Source: Saccoglossus kowalevskii
Taxonomy: Eukaryota; Hemichordata; Enteropneusta; Harrimaniidae
NCBI RefSeq assembly: GCF_000003605.2
Contig: NW_003140813.1
Span: forward strand, 612,976-649,017
Direction of reading: 5' to 3'
Length of the DNA stretch: 36,042 bases
The translations under genes and the position numbers were made by a program. Within the stretch, counting starts at the first letter, position 1; each line of letters opens with the position of its first letter. Under the pieces are notes generated by a model. The model did no database searches, was not told the DNA's origin, and saw only the letters and a program-made list of their open reading frames with translations. Positions 11,448 through 23,800 of the stretch are shown here, in pieces.

Positions 11448-12345
11448 CTATATGATTTTCACATTGGTAAATTCTTTTACAGTAAGATAGGAAGCCAACG
11501 AAATTTCCTCCATTTTACAAAAGTATACATGTTTTCTTACCAACAGAGATATAAAGTTTACAATCAAAGTATCATCTGGGTTAGATATAATCATACACAA
11601 TCTACTTGGTGGTGACTTTAATTTAAGTGGTTCCCCCCACCAAAAGAGGATTTCACTCCAGAGAGATATAACATATTGACATTCATAAAACAGATGTTCA
11701 TAGCTTTCGGCTTCCCCGTCACAGAATGTACACTGTGGGCTGACATACTTCTGAGGGTTTATTTTGTGTAATTTTTGGTTTGTATATAAAATATTATGAA
11801 GGAGCTTGAACACTGGAATTCTCTCATTTTGCTCTCAGTTGTCATTTTCATCATAAATTTATATCTTTTTTCCCCATTCAATGCACCCCTCCCTCAATTC
11901 CATTTGTAGTTTGTTTTGGCTTGCAGGGATAACAAATGACCTTTCACATAATTCATTTTTGACATCTTTCTTAGTTAAGGTTTCCAGATCCATAGGAATT
12001 CCTGTAATTTTGAAATAAGTAGATTCCAGATCCGCTTCTCCATACTTTAGATCCCCAGGAATAGCTGATGCTAAACCTAGCCATCTTAATTTATGTATTA
12101 GGGTAAATTCCTCCTGTGCTATTGACTGCCACGGTATCAAACCATTTGCGTTAAAAAGATCAGATACTTTCATTATTCCATTTCGAACAAAGTCCTCCAT
12201 ATATACCGATTTTCCTCCAATCAGTATTTTTTCATTATTCTATATGATTTGATCTTTACCCTGTTTATAAACTTTAATTTCTTGTGCCCATATTGGACGT
12301 ACCACTTAGTTTAGAGAGTAAATTGTCTATTGACAATTGTTTAGG
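11448..12345 (-). pseudogene. Decayed Tx1/L1-like LINE ORF2 C-terminal fragment
   Basis: The minus frame reads NNEKILIGGKSVYMEDFVRN, GIMKVSDLFNANGLIPW, ASAIPG, then VFKLLHNILYTNQKLHKI, PQCTFCDGEAESYEHLFYEC and SLWSEI. This is the C-terminal pattern of Tx1/L1-clade non-LTR reverse transcriptases, including the terminal CxxC...HxxxxC zinc-knuckle-like (zf-RVT) motif. It is dead: in-frame stops at about 11859-11861 (TAA), 11835-11837 (TGA, where a Trp is expected) and a TAG just upstream of NNEK (also at an expected Trp). A frameshift near 12270-12285 leads into LPKQLSIDNLLSKLSG...NMGTRN. It is 5'-truncated, as usual for LINE insertions. The exact clade is inferred from motif order. Confidence 0.8.
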
Positions 12346-12775
12346 CAGGATGTGTTATGCAATAACTAATTTTTATTATTATGGCATTACCATATCAATC
12401 ATTATTTATTACTATTTATACTGGAATATTATATTTAAGATTAAAACTGAAGTATACATATTTAGTAAGATAGCAACACCTTCATAATTCTGCCCACGGA
12501 TTTTTGCGAAGGCATTTAACAGAACACGTTACTGTAACAAAATATTCACCATACAATGAATAGTAAAAGATTCACTGCCGAGTTATCTGTTTCATGAAAG
12601 TACAATAATTAATAACTTGCCAGCATGTGTTAAAAATCACATATAATTATTCAAGGAAACTTACAGATGATTGGTTAATACTTTTTTTTGGTTGTCACAA
12701 ACCGGACCTTGTGTTTGTCGCATTTGGTTAAAAAGTGTTTGCACCCACGACTATATTGCTGAACATACTGTAAAA

Positions 12776-12961
12776 CAAGTCTTTTTAGCTAGCATGTTAT
12801 TTTAGCTATTTTAGCTACCCTGTAATTTAACTAATTCAAGACGCAATTATATTCTCACAGGGAGATAGTAGACACTTTAGCTAAATTAAGATTCTGTTAA
12901 TTCATGCCAAGGGTCAAATCCGCTAAAATTGCATGCAGCTATTTCAACGTGTTCTACAGTA
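12776..12961. mobile_element. MITE with TACTGTA terminal inverted repeats
   Basis: The left end TACTGTAAAACAAGTC...TTTTAGCT and the right end (inverted TACTGTAGAACACGTTGAAA...AGCT) form imperfect terminal inverted repeats of about 27 bp. It has no coding capacity. The TACTGTA ends resemble those of three elements in the ADAM17 introns, but the interior differs. TA at each end suggests a Tc1/mariner-type target, which is inference. Confidence 0.55.
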
Positions 12962-13304
12962 TATTATACCCTGTTTAATCAGTTTAATTAATTGATACGT
13001 TCTGTATTGCACGTATAAAATTATTGTTATTGCTTGCATTATTTTGCTTCAAGTGCTCCGGAATCTAGTATTACGTTACTCACTTGTCTGGCACTGAAAC
13101 AAGAGGTCGTGCCTCCCACTGTGACATTCATTTCAACGACGCCATATCATTAGAGTAAACTAACACAACTTGGAGACGTAATTGACATGGGATGGGAAAT
13201 ATATCTGAGAGAGATCAGTTGCATATCTATTTATCTTACACTATTCTCTGTCATTAGTCTACATAGTGTTTAGATTTAGAAAAAGAGTAAGGTTATTGTT
13301 TTAA

Positions 13305-13400
13305 GGTAGTAGGCATCTATCAAAGCGTATCTAATTCAAAAGAATTAGATACTGTGTCATATTTTAAATATCTTGGATATGAATTGTCTTGTAGTAAGCA
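13305..13400 (+). pseudogene. Possible reverse-transcriptase fragment (FKYLG motif)
   Basis: The plus frame reads SNSKELDTVSYFKYLGYELS then CSKH and a stop. VxxFKYLGxxLS is the characteristic thumb-region motif of many LINE reverse transcriptases. Only about 30 residues are intact, and the flanking sequence is too decayed to extend the match, so this is a tentative relic on the strand opposite to the LINE at 11448-12345. Confidence 0.4.
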
Positions 13401-16034
13401 TTAAGCGATGGCAACTAAAATATTTAGCAAAGAAGACCTTTTTAAATAAGGTGTTAGGGTCCTGACTAAATCATATGATGTAATCTTTTAAATGGTTTTC
13501 CAATTCTTAACGAGGAATCTAATGGTTTGGATTTCAAAAGCATATAACCTATAGACGGAGTTGAATACCATGCACATTGAATGAAACTAATAAATATTGG
13601 GAAAATACTAGATTTAATATATTTATGCAAAATAGCATGTACAATGATGATTAGTTCCAAAACACTACAATAATATAAATATAAATAAATAATTATGATA
13701 TGCAACGAAATTGTCGACATTGTTATGTTCGTCTACTACTAGTATTAACTTGAATATATGTGCATCAGATTGCGAAAACGTAAACCAAAGAGAAACCTTT
13801 AAAATGGAAGTTAAAAAGTCAATTTGGGAAACACTTAGTATTTATGGATGTGTTTAAACAATTTTGTTTGATTTTGATTTATCATATAAGGTAAGTCATG
13901 TTTTGGCAACTAATATACTCAAGGTTTATCTGAGTTGCCGAATTGATTAATATTGAAATTATTTTGGATACTGTACAATTCCTACAAATCTAATATAAAA
14001 TTCTTTCCAATATTTATACGTTCCATATTTCAACGAGGGTTATAACACGTGACAATTAAAGCTTAGAAAGTAACATATGTCAGAGAATTTGTTTGTACAC
14101 CATGATCTTTAATGACATCATCTTTAATGACATTTGGTGGTCTGAAACATGGTCCACCATTAGTATTATTATTATGTATACCACAATTCGACACTTTCTT
14201 CAATCATTAAAAACGTTGATGCGATTACAAGTGACTTAAATACAAATACATGATAGGTGCTGTTTTGCGCTAGAAAGTGTTTAGAGGTATATATAATAGC
14301 AACTTAATATATCAGTTTATAGTTTAAGTTAGGTTTTGAACAGCCTTCAGTCAATGTGTTTGAAGCAAAGGTTCTTGTTTTTATAATTATCTTATCACCC
14401 CTCCACCCACAAAAACAGTGTCAGTCAGTTTGTATTTATTTGGTACCAAAGTCATTTTTACTCAGTATTACAGATTTAAAAAAAACGAAACTCATGTGTA
14501 CAATCAAGGCGTCCACGTCATCAGCACAATTACATTGCCAATCGAATCGAAGCATATCGAAACATGTAACGTTTGATATGCACTGTTTGCTCATAAATTT
14601 CAACATCATGGCGATTGTGTTGAAATACGAAAGGTCACCTCGGTTCATTGCTATCATTATATTCATTGGAAACATATGTGGCGGTCTTTTTATCATGTTA
14701 TAAATTCATATCATTTTTTTTATTTCTACTAATGAAAAATGTCAGCCTCCGTGTTAATGTGCAGATGTTAATGTATCCCAGTTATCACATTGATGATAGA
14801 CCCACAGATACGTGGCATAAAACAGAGAGACAGGGGAAATACAAAAAAGCACATCGTTTTAGGTCATTTTTGTACATTTTACTGGAAACCAAACTGCGTA
14901 TTTCACACGTGACAATATTTAATTTAAATAAAACAAAAATATTCCTGTGACCATATTGATAGATGATATTTTATAGCGTACATCGTTACCCTGACAACCA
15001 TTGATTCCGTTGTCATAAAAACCCTTTATAGACACGTTGTTATTAGTATTGATTGCAAAATGATAAAGCTGGTAATAATAACATACCCAATTAATATGTT
15101 TAACGATGTAATATCAGGTAACCCAACACGTGGTAAAAAACAGTCCGAGTCCCAATTGGTAGTAGTTGTGTCAATGCAAAAGACACGTTCTACATCCATT
15201 GACAGCCGAGATTACTTTTCTAACTCACATACCACATCTCTGCTCCGACACCAGACAAAAAAGTCTGCTGAGTATAGAGAGCAGTTGCTATCTAAAAAGA
15301 ATCCTGAATCTTGATTTAATAGTTTTAAATAACAATGTGTCTCGTTAAAACATTATATTCAAGAGCATATTAATCCCGATTCACGAAGCATTTGTAAGCA
15401 TTGTAGCGGATTGGAGTAACACATGTGACGTAATATTCAAGAAAAATTAACTGGAAACGTATTCATTTAATAAAAAGTGCATGTATGTTGAATCGAACAA
15501 TTTTTGAGAATCTGTATGTATTAAACCTAACCAAGTCATGTTGTTTTACATCATCAAATCAACGCCCACTGCATGATATATCCATTTTCCATATGTCAAT
15601 AATGTATTCTGACCAATATAGAAAACTGTTTCAATGCTACTATCATGTTGTCATGTGAACACATTAAAACAGGAAAATTGTACATTCAGTAAGATAGTAT
15701 GATTTGTAGAGTAAATTAATTATCACAATGGTGAATAGATGGCGATGTTAATGATGTGTATGCCTCGATGTGTCATCGCCTGTAAATAACACGGAAAGGT
15801 CTGCTTACCCGTGAAAATAAACTGAATAAAACGTAAGACAAATCAAGCTAAGACCATATAGTGAAAGGTCGCATATATAGCACTAATAAAACCATGAATT
15901 GAATCATTTTGTCAGTATCGGGTTATAGGGAAGATTCCATACGTGTTATGATCGGGTATATGCATCTGCGCCAAGCTCCATATGCGAATGTAGATACAAA
16001 AACGTATTCATTTGAATATAGATGATGTACTCAC
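13401..16034. other. Gap: no gene recognised
   Basis: AT-rich sequence with several overlapping short open frames on both strands (for example around 14356-14700). None shows a domain signature or consistent splice sites. A direct repeat of ATGATCTTTAATGACATCAT character occurs near 14101-14131. Confidence 0.5.
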
Positions 16035-16157
16035 AATCTCCAAAGTGCATATCAACTAAAGAGGAGCGGTCTACATCATGAATTATCGTAACGGAACTTG
16101 CAACGTAAGGTTGGGTGGAGCACGGATCCGCACACGTAATTATTATGACGATAACGA
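16035..16157 (-). CDS. Candidate exon with D8C-like (uromodulin-type) start
   Basis: A minus-strand frame reads TCADPCSTQPYVASS, then TIIHDVDRSSLVDMHFGD, and ends GAT T|GTGAGT, a strong donor. The pattern DPC...I.D.xRS followed by a Cys resembles the start of D8C domains (uromodulin, GP2, OIT3), which usually read DPCxxYxxLxxxxRS. If the CACACAG at 16158-16164 is the acceptor, the exon is 123 bp and symmetric 1-1, like the HYR exons. Against it: the acceptor is weak, residues before TCADPC are a hydrophobic run, and I found no exon for the expected GWYRF half. It cannot splice directly to the CUB exon at 5566 (T+GA gives a stop), so a shared gene would need another exon. Confidence 0.33.
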
Positions 16158-19100
16158 CTGTGTGTTCAAACCACAACAGACACACTGCCAGGGGTTGTCG
16201 CGTTACCAGCCAGCCGGTCCTCTAAGAACATATACGCAAAAACAAACACATACGGGGTGAACAATAGATGCAACGAATAATAGGAAATATAAGCGACAAC
16301 CCGTTACCAACAACATGGAGATACGAATTGATCTATGGATACTGCTCTAAAGGTCACTCAAAAAACGCACGAGCAAACAAATACATAAAACCTGTCAATT
16401 CAACAATCGAATCAAACAAAAGAACACTACTGGTGTCATGTTTTTTCCATCCTCCCCTATTTAAACTCTTTCATCTTTTCTCATGCACTTGTGGTATATT
16501 TATATTGCAAGAAGGTTATCATAATCATATATGCTATGATATGATATGATTATTAGTTTATGATTAATTTTACATGTTACTGCTAGTTAGGCGATATTAT
16601 CACTTCCGGGCACATCTCTGGAATAGTGTATACGACAATAGTTCCAAACATAATTTAAGTCAAGAAAGTTCACCATGTGACATTTCGCGAAATTTGTACC
16701 TGAATAGAGATTAACAAGTATACTTCATGTTGTATAATATTTAGGCAGAACACTTCACAAACAATAGTCAACATAGAACAACATAGTTAATTAATTAATT
16801 CAGGAATATACGAGTTATCCGGCTGCTACGTCATTGAGCATGCGTAGCCGGTACTGCCGATGCATAGCGTATCATTATCGACACGTGCATAGGAGACATA
16901 AAATGGCGGGTTTAATCATAGACCCTCTAAAAGAGGGTCTATGGTTTAATGACCCAATGGGACAAAAATAATAATCCCGAAGAATTATGCTAGTATTGTG
17001 TGCCTTAACTCACCCACAGGAGTCTCGGAAATTACTCTGATGATATCGGTGTTCACAATTATCACATAATCGAATCTGAAACTATGACTTTAGTTTTAGA
17101 ATAAAAAATGTAAATTATGTATGCAATATACGTGCATAATTCACATGCATATCACATGTGAATTATGTGACGGATACCTACTATATAATGTAACACAAAG
17201 AAATGAGCTTTAGAGGGCAATCATTCGCACAACTCATGTAAACATTACACATGGAAATACCGTGGCAGTCTCCGGTGGTCAAAGACTGCCGAACACGTGA
17301 TTTTTAAACAATTATATACGTCTTTAACAATTCCGTATTACTAATAGTAATTTTACTCCAGCACAATAAACGAATAATGTGCACAGTAAGTTTGCAATAT
17401 CCGAGACAGCATGTGTTCTGTTGCTTGCCTATCACGGGGCTATTAAATCTTTATTAGCATTCACAGTGCCGAATTCGAACAGTGTGCCGTGTAACAGGTG
17501 CATGTTTATACCACATGTCTTAACAGACCTGTAACAGACTAACTGCAAATAATTGCACAAAAATAGGACTTATTTTAACTTTGAAATCTCAATTTCGTTC
17601 ATCAAACGATTTATAATGATTATATAAAACTATTTACATTTTAATTGATCGTTTACGTCACATTCTACGTAATGCACGACTCCCCGCCCTACTAATATAA
17701 ACACACCATCTGCGTCGCCATGCTGCAATTATGACTATTTATGTGCGATGACACGGGTAATTATGGAAAGGTAACTCGAAGCAGAAACAGAACACTGTAG
17801 AAGTCACCCTGCCCATGCAGCTGGTGTGTTAAGGTCGACAGAGGACGCACTTGACGTGCCGTTGCTGGGAGGCACACATCTATACCTGTACTAATTCAGC
17901 GTTTATCGAGAATGATTTAGATAGATATGAATATATATTATCTAGTCTAGTGATTCCTCGCATATAAACATAATCTGTGTCAGGTAATTGGGTTGGATAT
18001 AATTCCCAATGTTTGGCTAACACGTTTGGTGTCACGTGACAGCAAATGCGTATCATTAATGTCCAGTACAAGTGTTGAGCTGTGGTATTTTAGTTTTATT
18101 TATTCGCTTTGTCGTCTTTTTCTACAATTGAGGCTTGCCTTTACTTCGCAGCAAAATAATCTATGCAAGGTGTTCACTCGAAAACGCCAAGCTTAGCCGC
18201 GAGTAATATCTCATTACCTATTCAGATTTATTCTAACGTCACACACGTTATTGGATGCAATTCGTATGGAGAAATAATTAGTTAAATGCTGCACGCAGAG
18301 AATTGCTCATGTTTACATTGACGTCAGTTTTATTCAACTAATTACATTTACGTTACAGTGCACTTGAAGAAGAATAGTATTTGCCCGATATCATATCGTG
18401 AAATCAGAAAGAACGGGACATGCTCCCCCCCCCAAAAAAAGATATTTTCTCGCTTCTAGAACAGAATCAGCAAATACATGGAATAAATCTGTACAAAGAA
18501 TGGCTCCTGGAAGTGTGTATACATCATGATTTACAGTCATTTTGTTCCAATTCACAATCGTTCCACAAGTCGATTCGTCCTGATAGAGATTCGTCCCATT
18601 GCCTTCATTGGTTAGCCTTACGATCTTGTCCAGGATGACTTCTTTTATATAATGGCAACAAGACATGTCATTACAACAATATACACATATGGATATTTCC
18701 AGCATTAAACAACTTTTGCGATGATTACCACTTTTCAAAACATTAATTAATCACACTATAATCTTGAAATAAGAATAATTTGATTGGACAATTGACGGAT
18801 TAGCTAGCGTATTGCTAGTGTGATGCGGGACGAATAAACATGTGGCATGAATGACTTGTGACGAATCATATGGGCGAAATTGGCATATATTGTGTATATG
18901 TGCGTTTGCTTCCTGCCACGTGTTTAATCTTTTACCCGTGTTGGGTAACAGGTTGCAGATTTCCATATATGTACACCGTGTTGCAGACGAGTGTGTTTGT
19001 TTAGAAAAGAATGTTTGTTCATTGTTCATCTACATTTGTAGATTCTCCTTTGTTTAGAGACCAAACTTGTAATTACCATTCTGTTTATGAAAAGAATTTT

Positions 19101-19990
19101 TGATTTCCTCAAATAAAATATTTTTGAATTTGAGCAACTCAAATAAATGCGTTTTTGTTGTGACAGTATCATCTCATTATTTTCTGGACAACTTTACAAG
19201 CTGGTGATCTATAAAAAATCCAACTGTTATATAAAGACCACCTGTCTATAAAGATCATTTAAATAATAAAGTCTCGTGGGTGGATTTTGAGCTACATTTG
19301 GCGATGTGAGGGCAATAAATGCAAAAATCCACGACAGGTTAAGCAAAAGCCAACTGTAAACAATATTTAACACAACTAAAAAAATAATAAGACTTTGAAT
19401 TCATTTTTCCCTATACATACAATACTGTAATTTTCTTTTCTGGATAATTCTCACATCTCAAATCGGAATACTATCTCATCTGTTAATATAAATATATGCA
19501 AAAAATACCAATTTGAGAAAATTAAAGACAATAAAATGGAGTTAGCTAACTTCATCATTCTGTTAATTTACACACACATCAAGGCTTAATGCAGTCACAC
19601 TCTAATCACATCAGCTTCTGCCGAGTGCACACACAAGTCATGCACAAGAAATTGTGATGAATGTGAATGTGTGAGAGTAGTTTTGTTATTGCAACACTGT
19701 ATGTACATGTATTATGTATGCTGTATATATATATTCACATGTATAGATAGATATTACCATATTTGTTCTATTAGAATCACAGCTCCAAATTGCACATAAA
19801 CCAAAAATTGTATTCATTTTACGATGAATCTTTACAATACGACTTATTTTGATCATAGAATAAAACACCTATCATTCACCCCATGTGCTGCTAATAGAGA
19901 AAATATGTATATCTATACATTGTATATGGGACTTTTTGGCCTGAAATAAAGGATTAATAAATAAAATAACAAGCAGCCTATCGGCTGAGA
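16158..19990. other. Gap: no gene recognised
   Basis: AT-rich and without a supported gene. It holds the strong hairpin at 16917-16943 and a smaller one with arms GCTACG/CGTAGC near 16825-16849. The 115-codon frame at 18391-18738 (minus) has no domain pattern or splice context and was not accepted. Confidence 0.5.
16917..16943. repeat. Perfect short palindrome/hairpin
   Basis: Arms CATAGACCCTCT and AGAGGGTCTATG are perfect 12-bp inverted repeats around a 3-base AAA loop. The flanks TTTAAT...TTTAAT also recur on both sides. It may be the core of a foldback element, or an RNA hairpin if transcribed. Confidence 0.85.
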
Positions 19991-20504
19991 TAGCTCCGCT
20001 GTTAGCAATGCACATTTCAATTAAAGAACTGAAGACATCATTAGAAAATGAACAATATGAATAGTATCAAAGCAATCGGACTTACAGTTTTTAACAAGAA
20101 GTCGAAAATATCACATTTTACCAAAAATGACAAAAATATTCACCAAAATTAGAGAACTGAAGATATCATCACAAAATGAACAAATCTGAGAAAGGTCCAC
20201 ATGTAGTACCTATATATGTAATATCAAAGCAATCGGACTTGCGGTTTTTAACAAGAAGTCGAAAATATCACTTTTTACCAAAAATGACAAAAATATTCAC
20301 CAAAATTAGAGAATTGAAGATATCAACATGAAATGAACAAACCTAAGAGAGGTCTACCCAAGGTACATATACACCAAGTATCAAAGCATTCAGGCTTGTA
20401 GTTTTCAAGAAGAAGTCGAAAAAGTAAAACATTGACACGGACGACGACGGACAATCACTCATATGATAAGCTCCGCTCGACAAAGTCGACAGCGGAGCTA
20501 AAAA
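19991..20504 (+). mobile_element. HINE/Helentron-like non-autonomous element with internal tandem repeats
   Basis: TAGCTCCGCTGT at 19991-20002 is repeated inverted and perfectly as ACAGCGGAGCTA at 20489-20500. The right end also forms its own hairpin: AGCTCCGCTCGAC and GTCGACAGCGGAGCT around an AAA loop (20469-20499), followed by CTAA. The interior holds three tandem copies of a module (starting about 20024, 20151 and 20308; 157-bp period between the last two, the first shortened by about 30 bp), each with CAAAGCAATCGGACTT or a variant and AACAAGAAGTCGAAAA. A GACGACGGAC stretch precedes the hairpin. Short subterminal inverted repeats, central tandem modules and a 3' stem-loop are the plan of Helentron-derived HINEs and bivalve 'pearl' elements. 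Confidence 0.7.
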
Positions 20505-20892
20505 TATAATGTTATACAAGCACAAGCTACTTCCATAAAATTGCAATATGGGTATGTGCCGCCCGACTGGGGTGTCATTTCACGTTATTTTGTTTAGAAG
20601 TGGGTAGCCATTTATTTACTTTTTCACAGATCCTTATATTCAAAGCCAAATACTGGAAAAGGCTGAATAAAATGCATCGCCCGGATGCGCTCACTGGTTG
20701 CGAAAGTTGTGAGCTGGGTGTTTTTTTTTCCCTGAAAACACATGTGTTTAGAAGTGGGTATATAAATAGAAAAAAAATGGTTTAGAAGTGAGTATGGTTT
20801 TCGAGAGATGGGCTTCACACCCTTACCCACTTAATGTGGAAGTAGCCCCCCCCGGGCCTACATGAAAAGCACACACAAAGTGCCATCCATGA
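20505..20892. other. Gap with three short dispersed repeats
   Basis: The 14-mer TTTAGAAGTGGGTA or a near match occurs three times (about 20593, 20748 and 20781). No gene is recognised; paired open frames on both strands here are not supported by any domain. Confidence 0.5.
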
Positions 20893-20898
20893 ATGCTT
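20893..20898 (-). terminator. Candidate poly(A) signal for ADAM17
   Basis: The minus strand carries AATAAA here, followed about 20 bases later by a GU-rich stretch (CACTTTGTGTGTGCTTTTC), the normal layout of a cleavage/polyadenylation site. This would give a 3' UTR of about 3.4 kb. Earlier AATAAA copies at about 23116 and 23021 have weaker downstream sequence but cannot be excluded. Confidence 0.35.
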
Positions 20899-23800
20899 TA
20901 TTTTCAGATATTGCTTGAACTTGAACAATGAAGACACCATAAGATATTATGAATATTGCACAAGTACAAAAGCAACATGTAAACAAGCAGTTTAATATGC
21001 ATCTGGAATTTTGGTATACTAGTACATGTATAAGATGCACTTTCACTAAAAAAAGGGGTACCAGTTGTTGCCGTTTTAAATATGACAGAACAGCTTTTCT
21101 ATTTATCAATTAAGAATAATTTATAGACAATTTCAAATACATTTCTAGCTTTCTAGACATTTCTACATGTGACAATATAATACATATACACTTAGAAATA
21201 AACAAATGCAGATAAAAGTATACTCCAAAGATTTTCTATAACTCAAGGATCTGGAGTATATAATAAATAAAAAACAAAATACAAGAACACAAATTACAAA
21301 TACACGAGTTATTACAATGTGGTCATGGATTAGAAAAACATTGACAACTTTTAACATAAAATATCATCCGTCATACCAGTTATTGCGACCACTACAAATG
21401 TTGAGTAATAAACAGCCAACATAAACTCCCCTACCTCAAAAAAGTCTCCTTTGACAATAGTGTTTGTTAAGCAATTAGTGTTCAGACATAATTCTTTCAA
21501 AGATAGTCGTGCGTAATCAATCACTATCATTATTAATTACAAAGTGTCATAATTTTTTTGGTAATATACAAATATAAAAAAAATACCATTAGAGTTGGTA
21601 GGCTTACAAAGTTGAAAAAAAAATGTGTTTTTGCATTGTATCTTCACATACATACATAATTCCAAAATCCATAAATTTATATGTATTGCATTCTTGTGAC
21701 ACTAAGGTGTTCTATGACTCAAAGAAAGCTGACAAAAAACAACATTTATTATCCGAGTAATTAAAAATATATTATGCATGTATAAAAGCATGTGATAAAA
21801 ATGATTGTGACCACAGGAAAATGTTAACGACAACAACAGCGACAGCTGCATCCTGATTCTATATTCTCAACATGGTGAAGAAAATAAGTACTAAACATAA
21901 ATTATGTAATCTCATCTGATTGATGTGTTCTCTATACTTTTATAAAAAAAAATTCTAGTTCTAGTTTTCATTAATAAAAATTGTAAAAATTTGACCATTT
22001 TTATCTGAAAATTTAATTTCTTGGCTTTCATAATTTCAAGATGACCATTTGAATCCTGTCAAATAAAACATACTGCTGTTATTGTATTGATTAAAAAAAA
22101 TAGTTCACCACTAAACTATATAAACCTGTGTAAAGATACTTTGCAATAATGCTTCTAAGTGAGTAAAACTATGTGGTGGTGCAGCAGAATTTGACTACAT
22201 TAATATTATATAAGCTGACAGAGAATTTTACTACTGGTACTGGTACTAGCAATAGTTACAAATTATACTACAAAAGTATTAAATGAGGAGGGGAATGTAT
22301 CATGCTATATGGTTTATAATTTAGCTATAGCATACAATAACTACCGGTAGCAATAAATTGTAAATTGTTGTTGGAACTAAATTTAACCTGTCTGATGCCT
22401 TAAATTTGTATTTTAAGCAAAGCTTAGATGAAAGGCTTTCCAATTTTAAGATTTAAAAGTCTTAAAATTATTTAAAGTAATCTGACCAGAAATTGAAACT
22501 GAAAGTTATGGCATTTGAAGGTTATACTAATCGAAAACAGAGCGTATGATACCATTCATTGATTAGTTATTCATTTATAACAATTAAACCCATCATTCAT
22601 TGCTCTTCAAATTTTGCTTTGGGGTCCCCCTAACACTAAGTAAAACCAAAAATAGTAATAAATAAACAAAATTAACAAAAAATATAAAAAATTCAAAAAA
22701 AAAAGAAGAAAATTTTTAATCAGATTGAGGAAGTACATATTGTTCAATGTTTAAAGTTCGCTCAGAAACTGTGGTAACATGAGTGAAATAGTCGTCCTAT
22801 AAATTTGAAAGGAAGGAACCCAATATTGACTATAAAGAAATCAACTCAAATGTGTGGTGTGCATTTCATTTTCAGACTAGTCATTGTCATTGAATATTGG
22901 TTTTGAAATATATACTTCTGAATCATTAAGCAGAGAACCTAGTGTTTGATTTGGTGACTCGATGAGGATTCTGACAAGTCAATCACAGGTGAATCCAATG
23001 CAATGCAGATGTATTGTACCATTTATTACTGAAACATCAAAAGTTTTAAACAAAATGTTGTTGATAGTAGAACTTCAAAGTGTTGTTCATTTTGTTCATC
23101 CTAAATCTTGTAAATTTATTAAGCACCAGAAACATTTTAAAACAGTATGTAATGAATGCCTCTTTTAATTATTTCTAAGGTTTTTTAATTGTGACAAATA
23201 GTAAGTAGGTAAAAATAAAACAGATTTGTGACATAGTTTGTTTTAGTACTTATCAAAAGCACATTACAGTTGATTTCTTAAATCATTAGTTTCATTTGCA
23301 CACCTTGTGATCTATTTCACATTATTTCATTATTGTTCCATAATTATAAGAAAGGTTATTTAATCTACAGGTGCGAATTAGTTAAGATAACAGAGAGACA
23401 AAGATTACATTTATCAACCCAGAAATAAATTATGCGACCCACTCTCACCTTCTTGACAATCCCCGACACAAAATACAGGTGGATACTTACTAGACACTAC
23501 TTCATTACATTGTAAAGCAAGGACGGCATTTAGCTGCAGATTGTGAGCATTAAAACGTGAATACAGAAAGTGCAAATATGGCGTGTACAAATCATTTCTA
23601 ATTTTTAAATTACAGAAATGTATAATGCATTTGTACAAAGTCAGTAACCTGACAATTGGAATGAATAGTGAAAATTGGCCACTTCCATTCTGGTAATCCA
23701 AAATGGAATCACCAAGTTATTGAACATGTTCAGTACTATAGCAACCAATCCAAAATGACTTCATCAAATCATAGAGCATGTTCAGTACTATAGCAACCAA

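Noticed and set aside
13045..13135. A small minus-strand exon with GGTTSCFSARQ and an ACAA|GTGAGT donor
   Set aside because: Stops lie just upstream, the possible acceptor leaves only about 35 bp, and no domain is recognisable.
14356..14703. Overlapping plus and minus frames of about 90-115 codons
   Set aside because: AT-rich chance frames on both strands with no domain signature.
18391..18738. 115-codon minus-strand frame as a gene
   Set aside because: No family pattern, no initiation or splice context, and no support on either flank.
23414..23701. A further ADAM17 tail exon near 23450 (CAAGAAG|GTGAGA looks like a donor)
   Set aside because: No upstream acceptor gives a sequence resembling an ADAM17 tail, and the exon at 24325-24426 already ends in a stop.
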